Origin: Sva-07 sp963715825
GTDB taxonomy: Bacteria; Actinomycetota; Acidimicrobiia; Acidimicrobiales; Ilumatobacteraceae
DNA length: 64,000 nt
Assembly: GCA_963715825.1 (NCBI GenBank)
Contig: CAVQSI010000041.1
Span: 310,001 to 374,000 of the forward strand
Direction: 5' to 3'
The notes under the pieces are model-generated. The model was not told the DNA's origin. It did not search any database and saw nothing but the letters and a program-made list of their open reading frames with translations. Shown piece after piece: positions 55,889-64,000 of the stretch (within the stretch, counting starts at the first letter, position 1; each line of letters opens with the position of its first letter). The position numbers and the translations under genes were made by a program.

Positions 55889-58679
55889 TCTGCCGACCAC
55901 CACCATCCCGCTCGATCAAGTACAGAGCGGCGTGTTCGACCCGTCGGTGGTCGACGAGGAAGTCCACCTGTTCGTGCGGATCTGCGATCCGGCGACGGCT
56001 CGTCCGGTGCTGCGGTCGCTCGTCGCCGACGTGACCACCGAGGCCACTCCCGCGCCGAGTTCGCGGCTGAGTCTCGGCTTCACGTGGGCCGGCCTCGAAA
56101 TGGTCCGGTCGGGCACCGACGGAGTCCTGCAGGCCGACGAGGCGATGCTCGCATCGTTCCCCGGCGAGTTCCAGCAGGGGATGCGACGACGGTCGACCGT
56201 GCTCGGCGACAACGGCCCGAGCGACCCTGCGAACTGGGACGATCACTACGACACCGATGATCTCCACGTCTGGATCATGTTGCAGGAGGCAAACGCAGCG
56301 TCTCTCGAACGTCGACGCTCCGAGGTGACGGCACTCCTCCAGGCAGGTGGCGCCATGGAGGTGTTGATCGAAGAGCGAGGCAGCCAGTTCGGCGCCGACC
56401 ACGCACCTGCGAAGGAGCACTTCGGCTTCAACGACAACCTCGGCCAACCGGGCGTCGACGGTGTCGGCCAGCCCATCCAGCCGGGCCAGGGCACCTACGA
56501 CCCCGCGACGAAGACGTGGAAGCCGATCCCGACCGGCTGCTTCGCGTTGGGCTACGAGAACGGCTACGGCGAGGTGGAGACCCGTCCGAGCGACGAGACC
56601 GTCCGACTCAACGGCACGTACATGGTGTTCCGCAAGCTCGAACAACACGTGACCGAGTTTCGCTCGTACGTGGCCCAGACCGCTGACGATCTGGGGATCG
56701 ATCCAGAGCTGTGCGCCGCGAAGTTCGTCGGGCGGTGGCGCAGTGGTGCACCACTCGCCAAAGCACCCGAACACGACGACCCCACGATCGTCGACGATCC
56801 GGCGACCGCCGACGACTTCCTCTACTCCCCCGATGGCCCCGACGGTGGATGCCCCGTACCCCACTTCGCTCACATCCGACGCGTCAATCCGCGCGACTCG
56901 CTCGACGATCGAACCGGGGTCGACCCGACGAACCACCGGATCATCCGACGCTCGGCACCGTATGGCTCCTTCCTCCCCGAGGGCGCCGACGACGACAGCA
57001 ATCGGCGTGGCCTGCTGTTTCGCGCGTTCAATGCGAGCATTCTCGATCAGTTCGAACTCGTGCAGAGCCAGTGGGTGAACAGCGCCAACGAGTCGCACGG
57101 GATGAGCAGCGACACCGATCCCTTCGTGGGGACACGGGTTGCTCAGCCCGAAGGGCCGGACTCGCAGCAACTCGATCGGCAACTGGGCGCGAGCTTCACG
57201 ATCCCGCTCGCAGACGGCTCGTGCCCGACGAGGTATGACCTTCCCCAGTTCGTCACGGTCAAGGGTGGGGCCTATCTCTTCGTCCCGTCGGTCGATGCAC
57301 TGCATCGTCTGACCGCCGATCCGCCCCCGGCGGCACCCGAGCCCAACCTGCTCGACGTCGCGGCGAAGTACCCGCTCGCGGACCGCGAAGACCAGATCAA
57401 GATCACCATGCTGGCCCAGAAGACGCCCATCCTCTTCGGCGAGTACCTCCGCGGCAACCCCGCAACGGCGATCTTCCAGACGCCGCTGGGTTTCATCGTG
57501 TCGACGATGGCCGACACACTCGAGGTGTTCGCACGAGACGACGAGTTCTCGGTCGACGGCTACGGACAACGGATGAACGAGGTCAGCGGCCCGTTCATGC
57601 TGGGCATGGATCGAGGCGAGCAGTACGACCACGAGCACTCGATCATGCAGTTCGTCGCACCCAGCTCCGACCTGGCCGCGATCCAGCACTGGCTCGACAC
57701 CTACGTACAGCAGCTGATGGCGCAGATCCAGGCCACGTACGCATCCGACGTCCAGCGCGACGGTGCTGCGGCGTCGATCGATCTCGTCACCGAGATCGCC
57801 GATCGCGTTCCGCTGGCGTTTCTGGGTCACTACGTCGGTGTCCCCGGCCCGAACGACGAGACACTGATGACCTGGTTGCACGCGATCGCGACGTACGTGT
57901 TCGAGTTCTGGAGTCCGGTCATCCCCGGGCTCTCCGACGCCGCCCGCGACAGCGGCATCGAGATGACCGCATACCTCGAACATCTCATCGACACGCGAGC
58001 CCAACTGCTGACCTCGAGACCACCCGATGCACCCGACGACCTCCTCACGAGGTTGTTGCGCCTCGGTGTGCTGGACCCTCCAGCGGTCGACGGTCGATCG
58101 CTGGGGTTGACACGTGTCGGGATCCGTCGGAACCTCGCGGGGTTCTCGCTCGGGTCGGTCGTCGCCGCGTCGATGTCGATCGTCGCAGCGATGGGCTATC
58201 TCCTCGATCCTGCGAACGCGGCCGAACGCGCCATCGTCACCGCCGCAGCCCGCGGCGACGACGACGATCTGTTCAGACGATGCATGCTCGAGGCCTACCG
58301 GCTGGGCAGCCCGGCCCCGCCGACGCTGTTCCGCGTGGCGACGTCGGACGTCGTTCTCGCGGAGGGAACGGACCGCGCGACCCCGATCCCCAAGGGATCG
58401 GTCGTCGCGATCTACCCGTGCATGGCGATGACCGACGCCACGGCGGTGCCCAACCCGATGGTCTTCGACCCCCACCGTGACGAGTCGTGTTACGTCATGT
58501 TCGGCGAGGGCCTGCACAAGTGCTTCGGCACGGCGATCGCCACGATGTTCCTGACATCGGTCGGTCGGGCCCTGCTGGAGATCGACGGCTTGACGATCGC
58601 CGGGAAGCCGACGAGTGGATCCGGGGTGGCCAACCAGTTCTATCCGGGCAGAGTTCCGCTGGCGATCGTGCCGTCGTGA
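55881..58679 (+). CDS. DyP-type peroxidase fused to cytochrome P450
   Basis: A 932-aa two-domain haem protein. Residues about 1-480 are a DyP peroxidase: the distal Asp motif is GFNDN (182-186, Asp185; the usual GxxDG has Gly at the last place), the proximal haem ligand is His331 in AHIRRVNPRD, and the distal Arg is 356/357 in HRIIRRSAPYG. Residues about 485-932 are a P450: ExxR as EAYR (804-807) and the haem-thiolate loop FGEGLHKCFG with Cys881. The I-helix reads AGFSLGSVVA (753-762), without the acid-alcohol pair used for oxygen activation. No signal peptide is seen. It overlaps the genes on both sides. Confidence 0.9.
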   Translation: MSDLPTTTIPLDQVQSGVFDPSVVDEEVHLFVRICDPATARPVLRSLVADVTTEATPAPSSRLSLGFTWAGLEMVRSGTDGVLQADEAMLASFPGEFQQGMRRRSTVLGDNGPSDPANWDDHYDTDDLHVWIMLQEANAASLERRRSEVTALLQAGGAMEVLIEERGSQFGADHAPAKEHFGFNDNLGQPGVDGVGQPIQPGQGTYDPATKTWKPIPTGCFALGYENGYGEVETRPSDETVRLNGTYMVFRKLEQHVTEFRSYVAQTADDLGIDPELCAAKFVGRWRSGAPLAKAPEHDDPTIVDDPATADDFLYSPDGPDGGCPVPHFAHIRRVNPRDSLDDRTGVDPTNHRIIRRSAPYGSFLPEGADDDSNRRGLLFRAFNASILDQFELVQSQWVNSANESHGMSSDTDPFVGTRVAQPEGPDSQQLDRQLGASFTIPLADGSCPTRYDLPQFVTVKGGAYLFVPSVDALHRLTADPPPAAPEPNLLDVAAKYPLADREDQIKITMLAQKTPILFGEYLRGNPATAIFQTPLGFIVSTMADTLEVFARDDEFSVDGYGQRMNEVSGPFMLGMDRGEQYDHEHSIMQFVAPSSDLAAIQHWLDTYVQQLMAQIQATYASDVQRDGAAASIDLVTEIADRVPLAFLGHYVGVPGPNDETLMTWLHAIATYVFEFWSPVIPGLSDAARDSGIEMTAYLEHLIDTRAQLLTSRPPDAPDDLLTRLLRLGVLDPPAVDGRSLGLTRVGIRRNLAGFSLGSVVAASMSIVAAMGYLLDPANAAERAIVTAAARGDDDDLFRRCMLEAYRLGSPAPPTLFRVATSDVVLAEGTDRATPIPKGSVVAIYPCMAMTDATAVPNPMVFDPHRDESCYVMFGEGLHKCFGTAIATMFLTSVGRALLEIDGLTIAGKPTSGSGVANQFYPGRVPLAIVPS

Positions 58680-59951
58680 CGGGTCGGAGCGAGCGCGCCG
58701 CACGCGTCGCCGCACAGGCGCGGGCCGCCGGCACGTCACAGCGACACGGTGCCGAACCATGCCCGTCGACCCTCCGCGCCGCCGAACCGGAACCCGCCTC
58801 CGATGGGCCCACGATCGGTCTCACCTTCAGCGGTGGGGGGTTCCGGGCGACGTTCGCGGCGCTCGGGGTCATCCGCATGCTCTCCGATGCAGGTCTCCTC
58901 GGGAACGTACGGTACGTCTCGTCGGTCTCCGGAGGCTCGCTGGCCAACGCCATGCTCGCCACCACGTGGCCGGACCTGCGTGCGACGGGCTTCTCGAACG
59001 AGGCCGTCGACGACGCCGTCATCGGGCCCCTCAAGGACCGAGTGACCTCCTCGTCACTGAAGCAGCGGCTGCTGCTCAACATCTGGAGGACGATCGGCAA
59101 GAACAATCGCACCGACGTCCTCGCATGGGCCTTCGACACGTGGTGGCTCGGCGGTGCCGAGCTGGAGGACCTCGATCCACAGTGCCGCTGGATCTTCAAC
59201 GCGGGCAACCTCGCAACCGGTGTCCGCTTCGGGTTCGAGCGCGACGTGGTCGGCGACTACGTGACCGGACTCGCGCCGACGACGGGCAGCGGACTCCGCG
59301 TCGCCCAGGCTGCCGCGGCATCGGCCGCCGTGCCGGGTGCCTTCGCCGAGATGAAGATCGACGAGGTGTCGTTCCCGTGTACGGAGTCCGGACCGCCGCT
59401 CCTCCTCGACGGTGGCACGTACGACAACACCGGACTCGAAGCGATCGATCACGACGAGTACAGCGACCTCTTCACCATCTCGATCAACTCGGGCGGGATC
59501 TTCGTACCGGGCAGGTTCGGTGGGCTGCCGATCATCAAGGACCTGCAGCGCGGCGAACAGCATGCTGTATCGCCAGAGCACCTCGTTGCGCACGCGATGG
59601 ATGGTCGAGCGGTTCGAGGCGTACGAACATGCGACCGACCCTGCGTCACGTCCCAGCGGCGCCCGACGAGGTGTGCTGTTCGGGCTGGCGACCACGGTGG
59701 GTCTGTCGGGTCGCGAGGCCATGTCCGACCTCCACGCCGACTTCGTCGAGGCGTTTCCCGAACGTCGAACGCACGGCGGTGTCGACCTCTCGCTGATGCC
59801 AACGGTCTTCGACCAGCTCGATCCCGGGCTCGTCGATGCGCTCGTCTACCGAGGTTGGTGGCTCACCGGAGCGATCCTGGCGCAGTGCTACCCGGAGTTG
59901 ATGCCGCCGGTGACGTCGCTGGCCTCACCACCGATCCCACCGCCCGACTGA
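58676..59951 (+). pseudogene. Patatin-like phospholipase, frameshifted
   Basis: A GTG overlapping the DyP-P450 stop (GTGA) begins a patatin-like acyl hydrolase. The oxyanion motif is GGGFR (53-57), the nucleophile Ser85 is in SVSGGS, and the catalytic Asp245 is in LLDGGTYDNTG. At about 59551 the frame must change by one extra base (in CGCGGCG) to continue with SMLYRQSTSLRTRWMVERFEAYEHA and the remainder to 59951. The catalytic dyad lies before the break, so a truncated enzyme might still act. It would release fatty acids from phospholipids. Confidence 0.82.
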
Positions 59952-59993
59952 CGGTCGACGACGTCGAGTCACCGTCGGCCACGAAATCGCCAA

Positions 59994-60101
59994 GTCGGCT
60001 CCGAGCGCGACCTGTCGTGGGTGTACGCCGAAGCACCCGCCCACATCCCCGAACTCCCGAACGCCCCCGACCCGAAGAGCGCCCACCGCACCGTGCTGTC
60101 G
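59994..60101 (+). repeat. 108-bp direct repeat, right copy
   Basis: An exact copy of 51622-51729. Here it is not part of an intact gene, so it is the derived copy. Confidence 0.95.
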
Positions 60102-60206
60102 TGCAGGCACCGAACGCTCGACGCCGCAACGCTGGACGGTGTGAAGGGACTGGGCGGCGCAAGCGTGGCATCGTCCGATGCCTGACCGCTCAGCGCGCAC
60201 GTCGCA

Positions 60207-60224
60207 ATGGGTCGATCGACCCAT
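60207..60224. terminator. 18-bp perfect palindrome ATGGGTCGATCGACCCAT
   Basis: A gapless palindrome downstream of the DNA glycosylase gene (45 bases after its stop). It could be a terminator arm or a protein-binding site. Confidence 0.35.
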
Positions 60225-60268
60225 GGGGTTTCCCGGCGCGGGCGCGACGCCGATCGGAGCACTCGAGG

Positions 60269-60841
60269 TCACCCGAGCTCGGGCGGGCGCACGAATCGCC
60301 ACGGCGTCTGCGTCGCCTTGGTGATTCCGACTCGAGGACCGACGGCCGGGTCGAACGGTGGCGGCACGCCATCGTCGACGATGCAGATCCACGCCGAACC
60401 GCACAGATCGGCGCCGTTGTCGGCCAAGCTGATGCCGAACGCCTGACAGAGCTTGCCCGGGCCATCGGCGACCGGCCGACGACCGCGCCGAGCCAGCATC
60501 ACGTCGAGCCCGTCGATCGGTTCGACCGCCCGCAGCAGCACCGCCTGACCGTCGCCCGCTCCCCCGGTGACCACGTTGGCACAACAGTGGATCCCGTAGC
60601 TCAGGTAGACATAGAGATGTCCGGCGGGCCCGAACATGACCGCGTTGCGTGACGTCCGACCGCGGAACGAGTGGCTCGCGGGGTCGTCGCTCGTGTAGGC
60701 CTCGGTCTCGGTGATGCGTCCCGACACCCGTCCACCGGCTCGCTCGCCACGATCGACGACGAGCAACTTGCCCAGCAGATCGGGCGCGACGACAGGCGCG
60801 TCCCGGGCGAACCAGTCACGTGTCAGCGCAGGTGACGTCAT
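60269..60841 (-). CDS. 3-methyladenine DNA glycosylase (AAG/Mpg family)
   Basis: A 190-aa base-excision repair enzyme removing alkylated purines. Motifs: DLLGKLLVV, then ITETEAYTSDDPASHSFRGRTSRN with the catalytic Glu and the DPASH metal-like motif, VYLSYGIHCCANVV and GPGKLCQAFGI. The ATG at 60841 gives normal length; the frame further upstream to 61279 is antisense to argH. It lies downstream of argH on the same strand, 106 bases away. Confidence 0.92.
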   Translation of the reverse strand: MTSPALTRDWFARDAPVVAPDLLGKLLVVDRGERAGGRVSGRITETEAYTSDDPASHSFRGRTSRNAVMFGPAGHLYVYLSYGIHCCANVVTGGAGDGQAVLLRAVEPIDGLDVMLARRGRRPVADGPGKLCQAFGISLADNGADLCGSAWICIVDDGVPPPFDPAVGPRVGITKATQTPWRFVRPPELG

Positions 60842-60947
60842 GCGGGTGGTCTGCGGGTGGTCAACGGCGGTGTCGACATCGAGATCGTGGCCTCGGCAAA
60901 CGGGGAGGAACTCGGTCGCAGCACGTTGCGGGGGTGGTCGGCCTGAC

Positions 60948-62354
60948 TCAGCGCCCCAGCCGTTCGGCATCGACAGCGAGCATCGCCCGGTAGGCCTCGA
61001 GTTGCAGGGGCAACGCTTCCGGGCCCGCCGCGCCACGCGACGTGCGCATCTGAACGCCGACGCCGGGTCCGACGAGCGCTGCCGCGTCAGCTCCGAGCCG
61101 AGGGTCGGCGGCGACGAGGTCGCGTAGTGCGCCCTCCCCCGCCAGCGTCGCTCGGACGTGCGCGCCGACGATCGCGTGCGCGTCGCGGAACGGTGTGCCG
61201 GCTCGCACCAGGTACTCGGCGAGGTCGGTGGCCGCCATGGTCTCCTCGTCGGCTGCTGCCTGCATGGCTTCCGGAACAAAGGTGGCCGTGGCGATCATTC
61301 CGGTGAGCGCTGCAACGGCAAGGGTGACCTGCTCGACCGAGTCGAACAGCGGCTCCTTGTCCTCCTGGAGATCGCGGTTGTACGCGAGTGGCAGCCCCTT
61401 GAGCGTTGCGAGCAGGCCGGTCAGATTGCCGATCAGTCGGCCACTCTTGCCGCGGGCGAGCTCTGCGATGTCGGGGTTCTTCTTCTGCGGCAGCATCGAC
61501 GAACCGGTCGCATAGCCATCGTCGAGCTTGGCGAAACCGAACTCGCCCGAGGTCCACAGCACCCACTCCTCGCCGATCCGCGACAGGTGGATCCCCACGA
61601 GGGCGAGATCGAAGACCGCCTCGGCGACGAAATCGCGGTCGGAAACGGCGTCGAGGCTGTTGTCGAAGACCCCGGCGAAGCCGAGGTCCGCTGCATTTCC
61701 GACCGGGTCGATCGGCAACGACGATCCCGCGAGCGCACCGGCACCCAACGGCGACACGTCGAGGCGTGTGCGGGTGGCGAGCAGCCGATCGACGTCGCGG
61801 GCCAGCGCCCACCCGTGAGCAAGGAGGTGGTGGGCGAGCAGCACCGGTTGGGCGCGCTGCAGGTGCGTGTAGCCGGGCAGGTACGTGTCGCCGGCATCGA
61901 GCGCTCGCTGCAGCAGGACCTGCTGCAGCCCGTGAATCCCGCGGGCGACGTCGAGGAGTTCACGTTTGCACCACAAGCGGAGATCGGTGGCCACCTGGTC
62001 GTTGCGGCTGCGCGCCGTGTGCAGCTTGCCGCCCGCCGGCCCCGCGAGTTCGGTCACACGACGCTCGACCGCGGTGTGGATGTCCTCGTCGCTCTCGATG
62101 AACACGAAGGTGTCCGAGGCCATCTCGGACGCCACCTCGTCGAGCGCGCCGAGCACGGCGTCACGTTCGACGTCGGTGAGCAGACCGACACGGGCGAGAC
62201 CTCGCACGTGGGCCTTCGAGCCGTCGATGTCGTCGCGCCACATCGTGCGATCGAAGGGCAGGCTGACGGTGTAGGCCATCAACGCATCGGCCGGGCCGCC
62301 GGCGAATCGACCGTGCCAGAGGGTCTTGCCGTCACCGTGCTGCTGGTCGCTCAT
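60948..62354 (-). CDS. argH: Argininosuccinate lyase
   Basis: A 468-aa lyase of the fumarase/aspartase superfamily, making arginine and fumarate from argininosuccinate. KLHTARSRNDQVATDLRLW, GYTHLQRAQPVLLAHHLLAH and the signature loop GSSMLPQKKNPDIAEL are complete. ATG at 62354, two bases after the argR stop. It is the last gene of the arginine operon; argG is not adjacent. Confidence 0.96.
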   Translation of the reverse strand: MSDQQHGDGKTLWHGRFAGGPADALMAYTVSLPFDRTMWRDDIDGSKAHVRGLARVGLLTDVERDAVLGALDEVASEMASDTFVFIESDEDIHTAVERRVTELAGPAGGKLHTARSRNDQVATDLRLWCKRELLDVARGIHGLQQVLLQRALDAGDTYLPGYTHLQRAQPVLLAHHLLAHGWALARDVDRLLATRTRLDVSPLGAGALAGSSLPIDPVGNAADLGFAGVFDNSLDAVSDRDFVAEAVFDLALVGIHLSRIGEEWVLWTSGEFGFAKLDDGYATGSSMLPQKKNPDIAELARGKSGRLIGNLTGLLATLKGLPLAYNRDLQEDKEPLFDSVEQVTLAVAALTGMIATATFVPEAMQAAADEETMAATDLAEYLVRAGTPFRDAHAIVGAHVRATLAGEGALRDLVAADPRLGADAAALVGPGVGVQMRTSRGAAGPEALPLQLEAYRAMLAVDAERLGR

Positions 62355-62355
62355 G

Positions 62356-62817
62356 TCAGTCCAATCCTGCGAGGTCGCGAAGGTGTGCAGCCAACGCTGC
62401 GCCGTCGGTGGCGGACGACACGCACATGAGCGTGTCGTCGCCGGCGACCGTGCCGAGCAGCCCGTCGACGCGGCTGCGGTCGAGGGCTGACGCAACGACG
62501 TGGGCGCAACCCGGCGGTGTGCGCAGGATGACGATGTTGCCCGAGCAGGCGACCTCGGCGACCCACTCCCCCATCACCCGCCGAAGTTGTTCGACCGGCG
62601 CCAACCGGTCGGGAGCGAATTCGGGGATCGCGTACACGGTGTTGCCACTCGGCACACGCACCTTGATCGCCCCGATGTCGTCGAGGTCGCGTGACACGGT
62701 GGCCTGTGTGGCCTCGATACCGTGCTCGGCCAGCAACTCGATGAGTTGCGGTTGGCTGGTCACCTCGTGGTCGCCGATGATCCGGCTGATCGTCGCCTGG
62801 CGCTGCACCTTGCTCAC
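62356..62817 (-). CDS. argR: Arginine repressor
   Basis: A 153-aa hexameric regulator. The winged-helix N-domain has VTSQPQLIELLAEHGIEATQ and TQATVSRDLDDIGAIKV; the C-domain has the arginine-binding GTVAGDDTLM. It represses arginine synthesis and here lies within the operon it is likely to control, between argF and argH. GTG start at 62817, overlapping the argF stop (GTGA). No ARG box was located inside the window. Confidence 0.94.
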   Translation of the reverse strand: MSKVQRQATISRIIGDHEVTSQPQLIELLAEHGIEATQATVSRDLDDIGAIKVRVPSGNTVYAIPEFAPDRLAPVEQLRRVMGEWVAEVACSGNIVILRTPPGCAHVVASALDRSRVDGLLGTVAGDDTLMCVSSATDGAALAAHLRDLAGLD

Positions 62818-63731
62818 CTCGCACCCCCGATCGAGTCGGCGAGGACGAAGGCAAGGGCGCCACGAGCGGCGTGGAGTCGGTTGTGAGCCTGCTGGAACAC
62901 GACGGACTGCGGCCCGTCGATGACGTCGCCGGCCACCTCGATCCCGCGGTATGCGGGCAGGCAGTGCATGAACACCGCGGTCGGGTCGGCGAGCGCCATC
63001 ATGTCGGCATCGACGGTGTAGCCCTCGAACTGCTGCATCCGCTGCTGTTTCTCGGTCTCCTGTCCCATCGACACCCAGGTGTCGGTGTGGACCGCATGAG
63101 CACCGGCGACAGCGTCGACCGGTCGGTGCGTCTGCTCGACCGACGGCGCGCCGAGCAGCTCGAAGCGTTCGAGTTCGACCAGGGGCGCGTCGAAGCCGTG
63201 GGGGCAAGCGAACCGGATGTGCATCCCGAGCATCGCGGAGATCTCGGCCAGCGAGCGGGCGACGTTGTTGAAGTCGCCGACGTAGGCAACGGTCTTGCCG
63301 GCGAGGTCGCCGAGACACTGCTGCATCGTCAGCGCGTCGGCGAAGGCCTGCAACGGATGTGAGTGGTCCGACAGCATGTTGACCACCGGCACGTCGACGA
63401 CCGCCGCCATCCGCGTCACGGTGAGGTGGTCGAAGACTCTCGCCGCGATCAGGGCGTGGTAGCCCTCCATCACCTTGGCGACATCTTCGACCGGCTCGCG
63501 CGTGTCGAAGCCGACCTCCTCGCCGCGGGTGTAGATCGGATGACCACCGAGCTGTGCCACGGCCATCTCCATCGAGTGCCGGGTCCGGTTCGAGGGCTTC
63601 TCGAAGATCAGCGCTGCGCCGAGTCCGGCGAGCGGTGCGCCGAGCGACTCGATCGGTGCCTCGGCCAGCGCCAGGATCTCGCGAACGTCCTCGACGGTGA
63701 AGTCGGTGACATCGAGCAGGTGGCGGGTCAT
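62814..63731 (-). CDS. argF: Ornithine carbamoyltransferase
   Basis: A 305-aa transferase making citrulline. The carbamoyl-phosphate site is SNRTRHSME (S-x-R-T-R), with SHPLQ (HPxQ), DFNNVARSL and the ornithine-side HCLPAYRG. The ATG at 63731 overlaps the argD stop (ATGA). Confidence 0.95.
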   Translation of the reverse strand: MTRHLLDVTDFTVEDVREILALAEAPIESLGAPLAGLGAALIFEKPSNRTRHSMEMAVAQLGGHPIYTRGEEVGFDTREPVEDVAKVMEGYHALIAARVFDHLTVTRMAAVVDVPVVNMLSDHSHPLQAFADALTMQQCLGDLAGKTVAYVGDFNNVARSLAEISAMLGMHIRFACPHGFDAPLVELERFELLGAPSVEQTHRPVDAVAGAHAVHTDTWVSMGQETEKQQRMQQFEGYTVDADMMALADPTAVFMHCLPAYRGIEVAGDVIDGPQSVVFQQAHNRLHAARGALAFVLADSIGGAR

Positions 63732-64000
63732 GTCGACACCTCGGCGGCGTCCATCGCCGACTCCAACGAGGCAGCGATCATCGCGACGGCTTCGTCGATC
63801 TCGTCGTCGGTGACCGTGATCGGGGGGACCAGCCGCAACGTCGTCGGGGTGACCGCGTTGACGATGAGACCGAGACCGAGCAGGTCGCCGTAGACGGCCT
63901 TGGCGTCGATGCCGTCGGCGAGCTCGACGCCGAGCATCAGGCCACGGCCCCGAACGTCGACGACGCCGGGGACCGACCGGAGGGCGTCGGTGATCCGCTG
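63728..64000 (-). CDS. argD: Acetylornithine aminotransferase, C-terminal part
   Basis: The last 90 codons of a PLP aminotransferase are visible, running off the right edge. VRGRGLMLGVEL and TPTTLRLVPPITVTDDEIDEAV are the usual class-III C-terminal motifs. Identity as ArgD follows from its operon position before argF. Confidence 0.85.
   Translation of the reverse strand, partial: QRITDALRSVPGVVDVRGRGLMLGVELADGIDAKAVYGDLLGLGLIVNAVTPTTLRLVPPITVTDDEIDEAVAMIAASLESAMDAAEVST

Larger units (their letters stand above)
59952..60268. other. Non-coding interval with repeat copy and palindrome
   Basis: The 317 bases between the patatin gene and the DNA glycosylase hold the right copy of the 108-bp repeat and an 18-bp perfect palindrome (60207-60224). 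Open frames here are continuations of antisense or repeat sequence and do not look coding. Confidence 0.7.

Noticed and set aside
59969..60262. Possible second DUF2332 gene after the patatin gene
   Set aside because: Only 108 bases are shared with the true gene, with no start and no continuation.
58487..60652. Single 721-codon frame covering the patatin region
   Set aside because: Only the part from 58676 to about 59551 is coding; the remainder is out-of-frame patatin and repeat-derived sequence.

Overview
The window is GC-rich chromosomal DNA from an actinobacterium. The evidence is the Pup-proteasome gene set (arc, dop, pup, prcB, prcA), a 23S rRNA gene of about 3.07 kb, a nickel superoxide dismutase with its maturation peptidase, and very dense gene packing with GTGA/ATGA stop-start overlaps. 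The gene content and order suggest class Acidimicrobiia, perhaps an Ilumatobacter relative, but that placement is inference. No CRISPR array, prophage, insertion sequence or tRNA gene was seen.

Layout. 1-1066: tail of an amidohydrolase gene preceded by pxpA. 1120-12326: proteasome locus on the minus strand (arc, a saccharopine-dehydrogenase-like gene, dop, pup, prcB, prcA), with 4.7 kb of unrelated genes between dop and the dehydrogenase and no pafA. 12443-15746: ferredoxin, then a divergent MMPL exporter/TetR pair around a palindromic operator. 15792-24719: a tightly overlapping ten-gene minus-strand operon running from an ADP-forming acyl-CoA synthetase through two PBP4 genes, a LON-domain protein and three small genes to ttuB, ttuA and trmI, which modify the tRNA T-loop. 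24899-30466: thioesterase, TetR, the Ni-SOD sodN/sodX pair, transketolase and transaldolase. 30578-36939: molybdopterin oxidoreductase, LOG protein, glcF, Nei glycosylase and a frameshifted aldehyde dehydrogenase. 37018-43789: eight-gene operon (TPR protein, Nudix, rarA, two small envelope genes, glcD, glcE, phosphotransferase). 43849-49420: rRNA operon read leftward, with promoter, processing stems and terminator. 49427-51813: tyrS and a DUF2332 gene. 51842-59951: an unusual accessory block. 60269-64000: a DNA glycosylase and the argD-argF-argR-argH operon.

The most interesting region is 51.6-60.1 kb. A DyP-type peroxidase is fused in frame to a cytochrome P450 (932 aa). It sits in an overlapping operon between a 208-aa protein of unknown family and a patatin-like phospholipase. 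A divergent adenylate-cyclase/ATPase regulator gene, broken by three frameshifts, lies beside it. The block is spanned by two identical 108-bp direct repeats, one inside the 3' end of the DUF2332 gene and one after the patatin gene. The architecture recalls the fused peroxidase-P450 enzymes that make oxylipins in eukaryotes, with the patatin as a possible source of fatty-acid substrate. This is a hypothesis.

Five frameshifts in three genes all have the sign of one extra base, so sequence error should be excluded before these genes are called pseudogenes.
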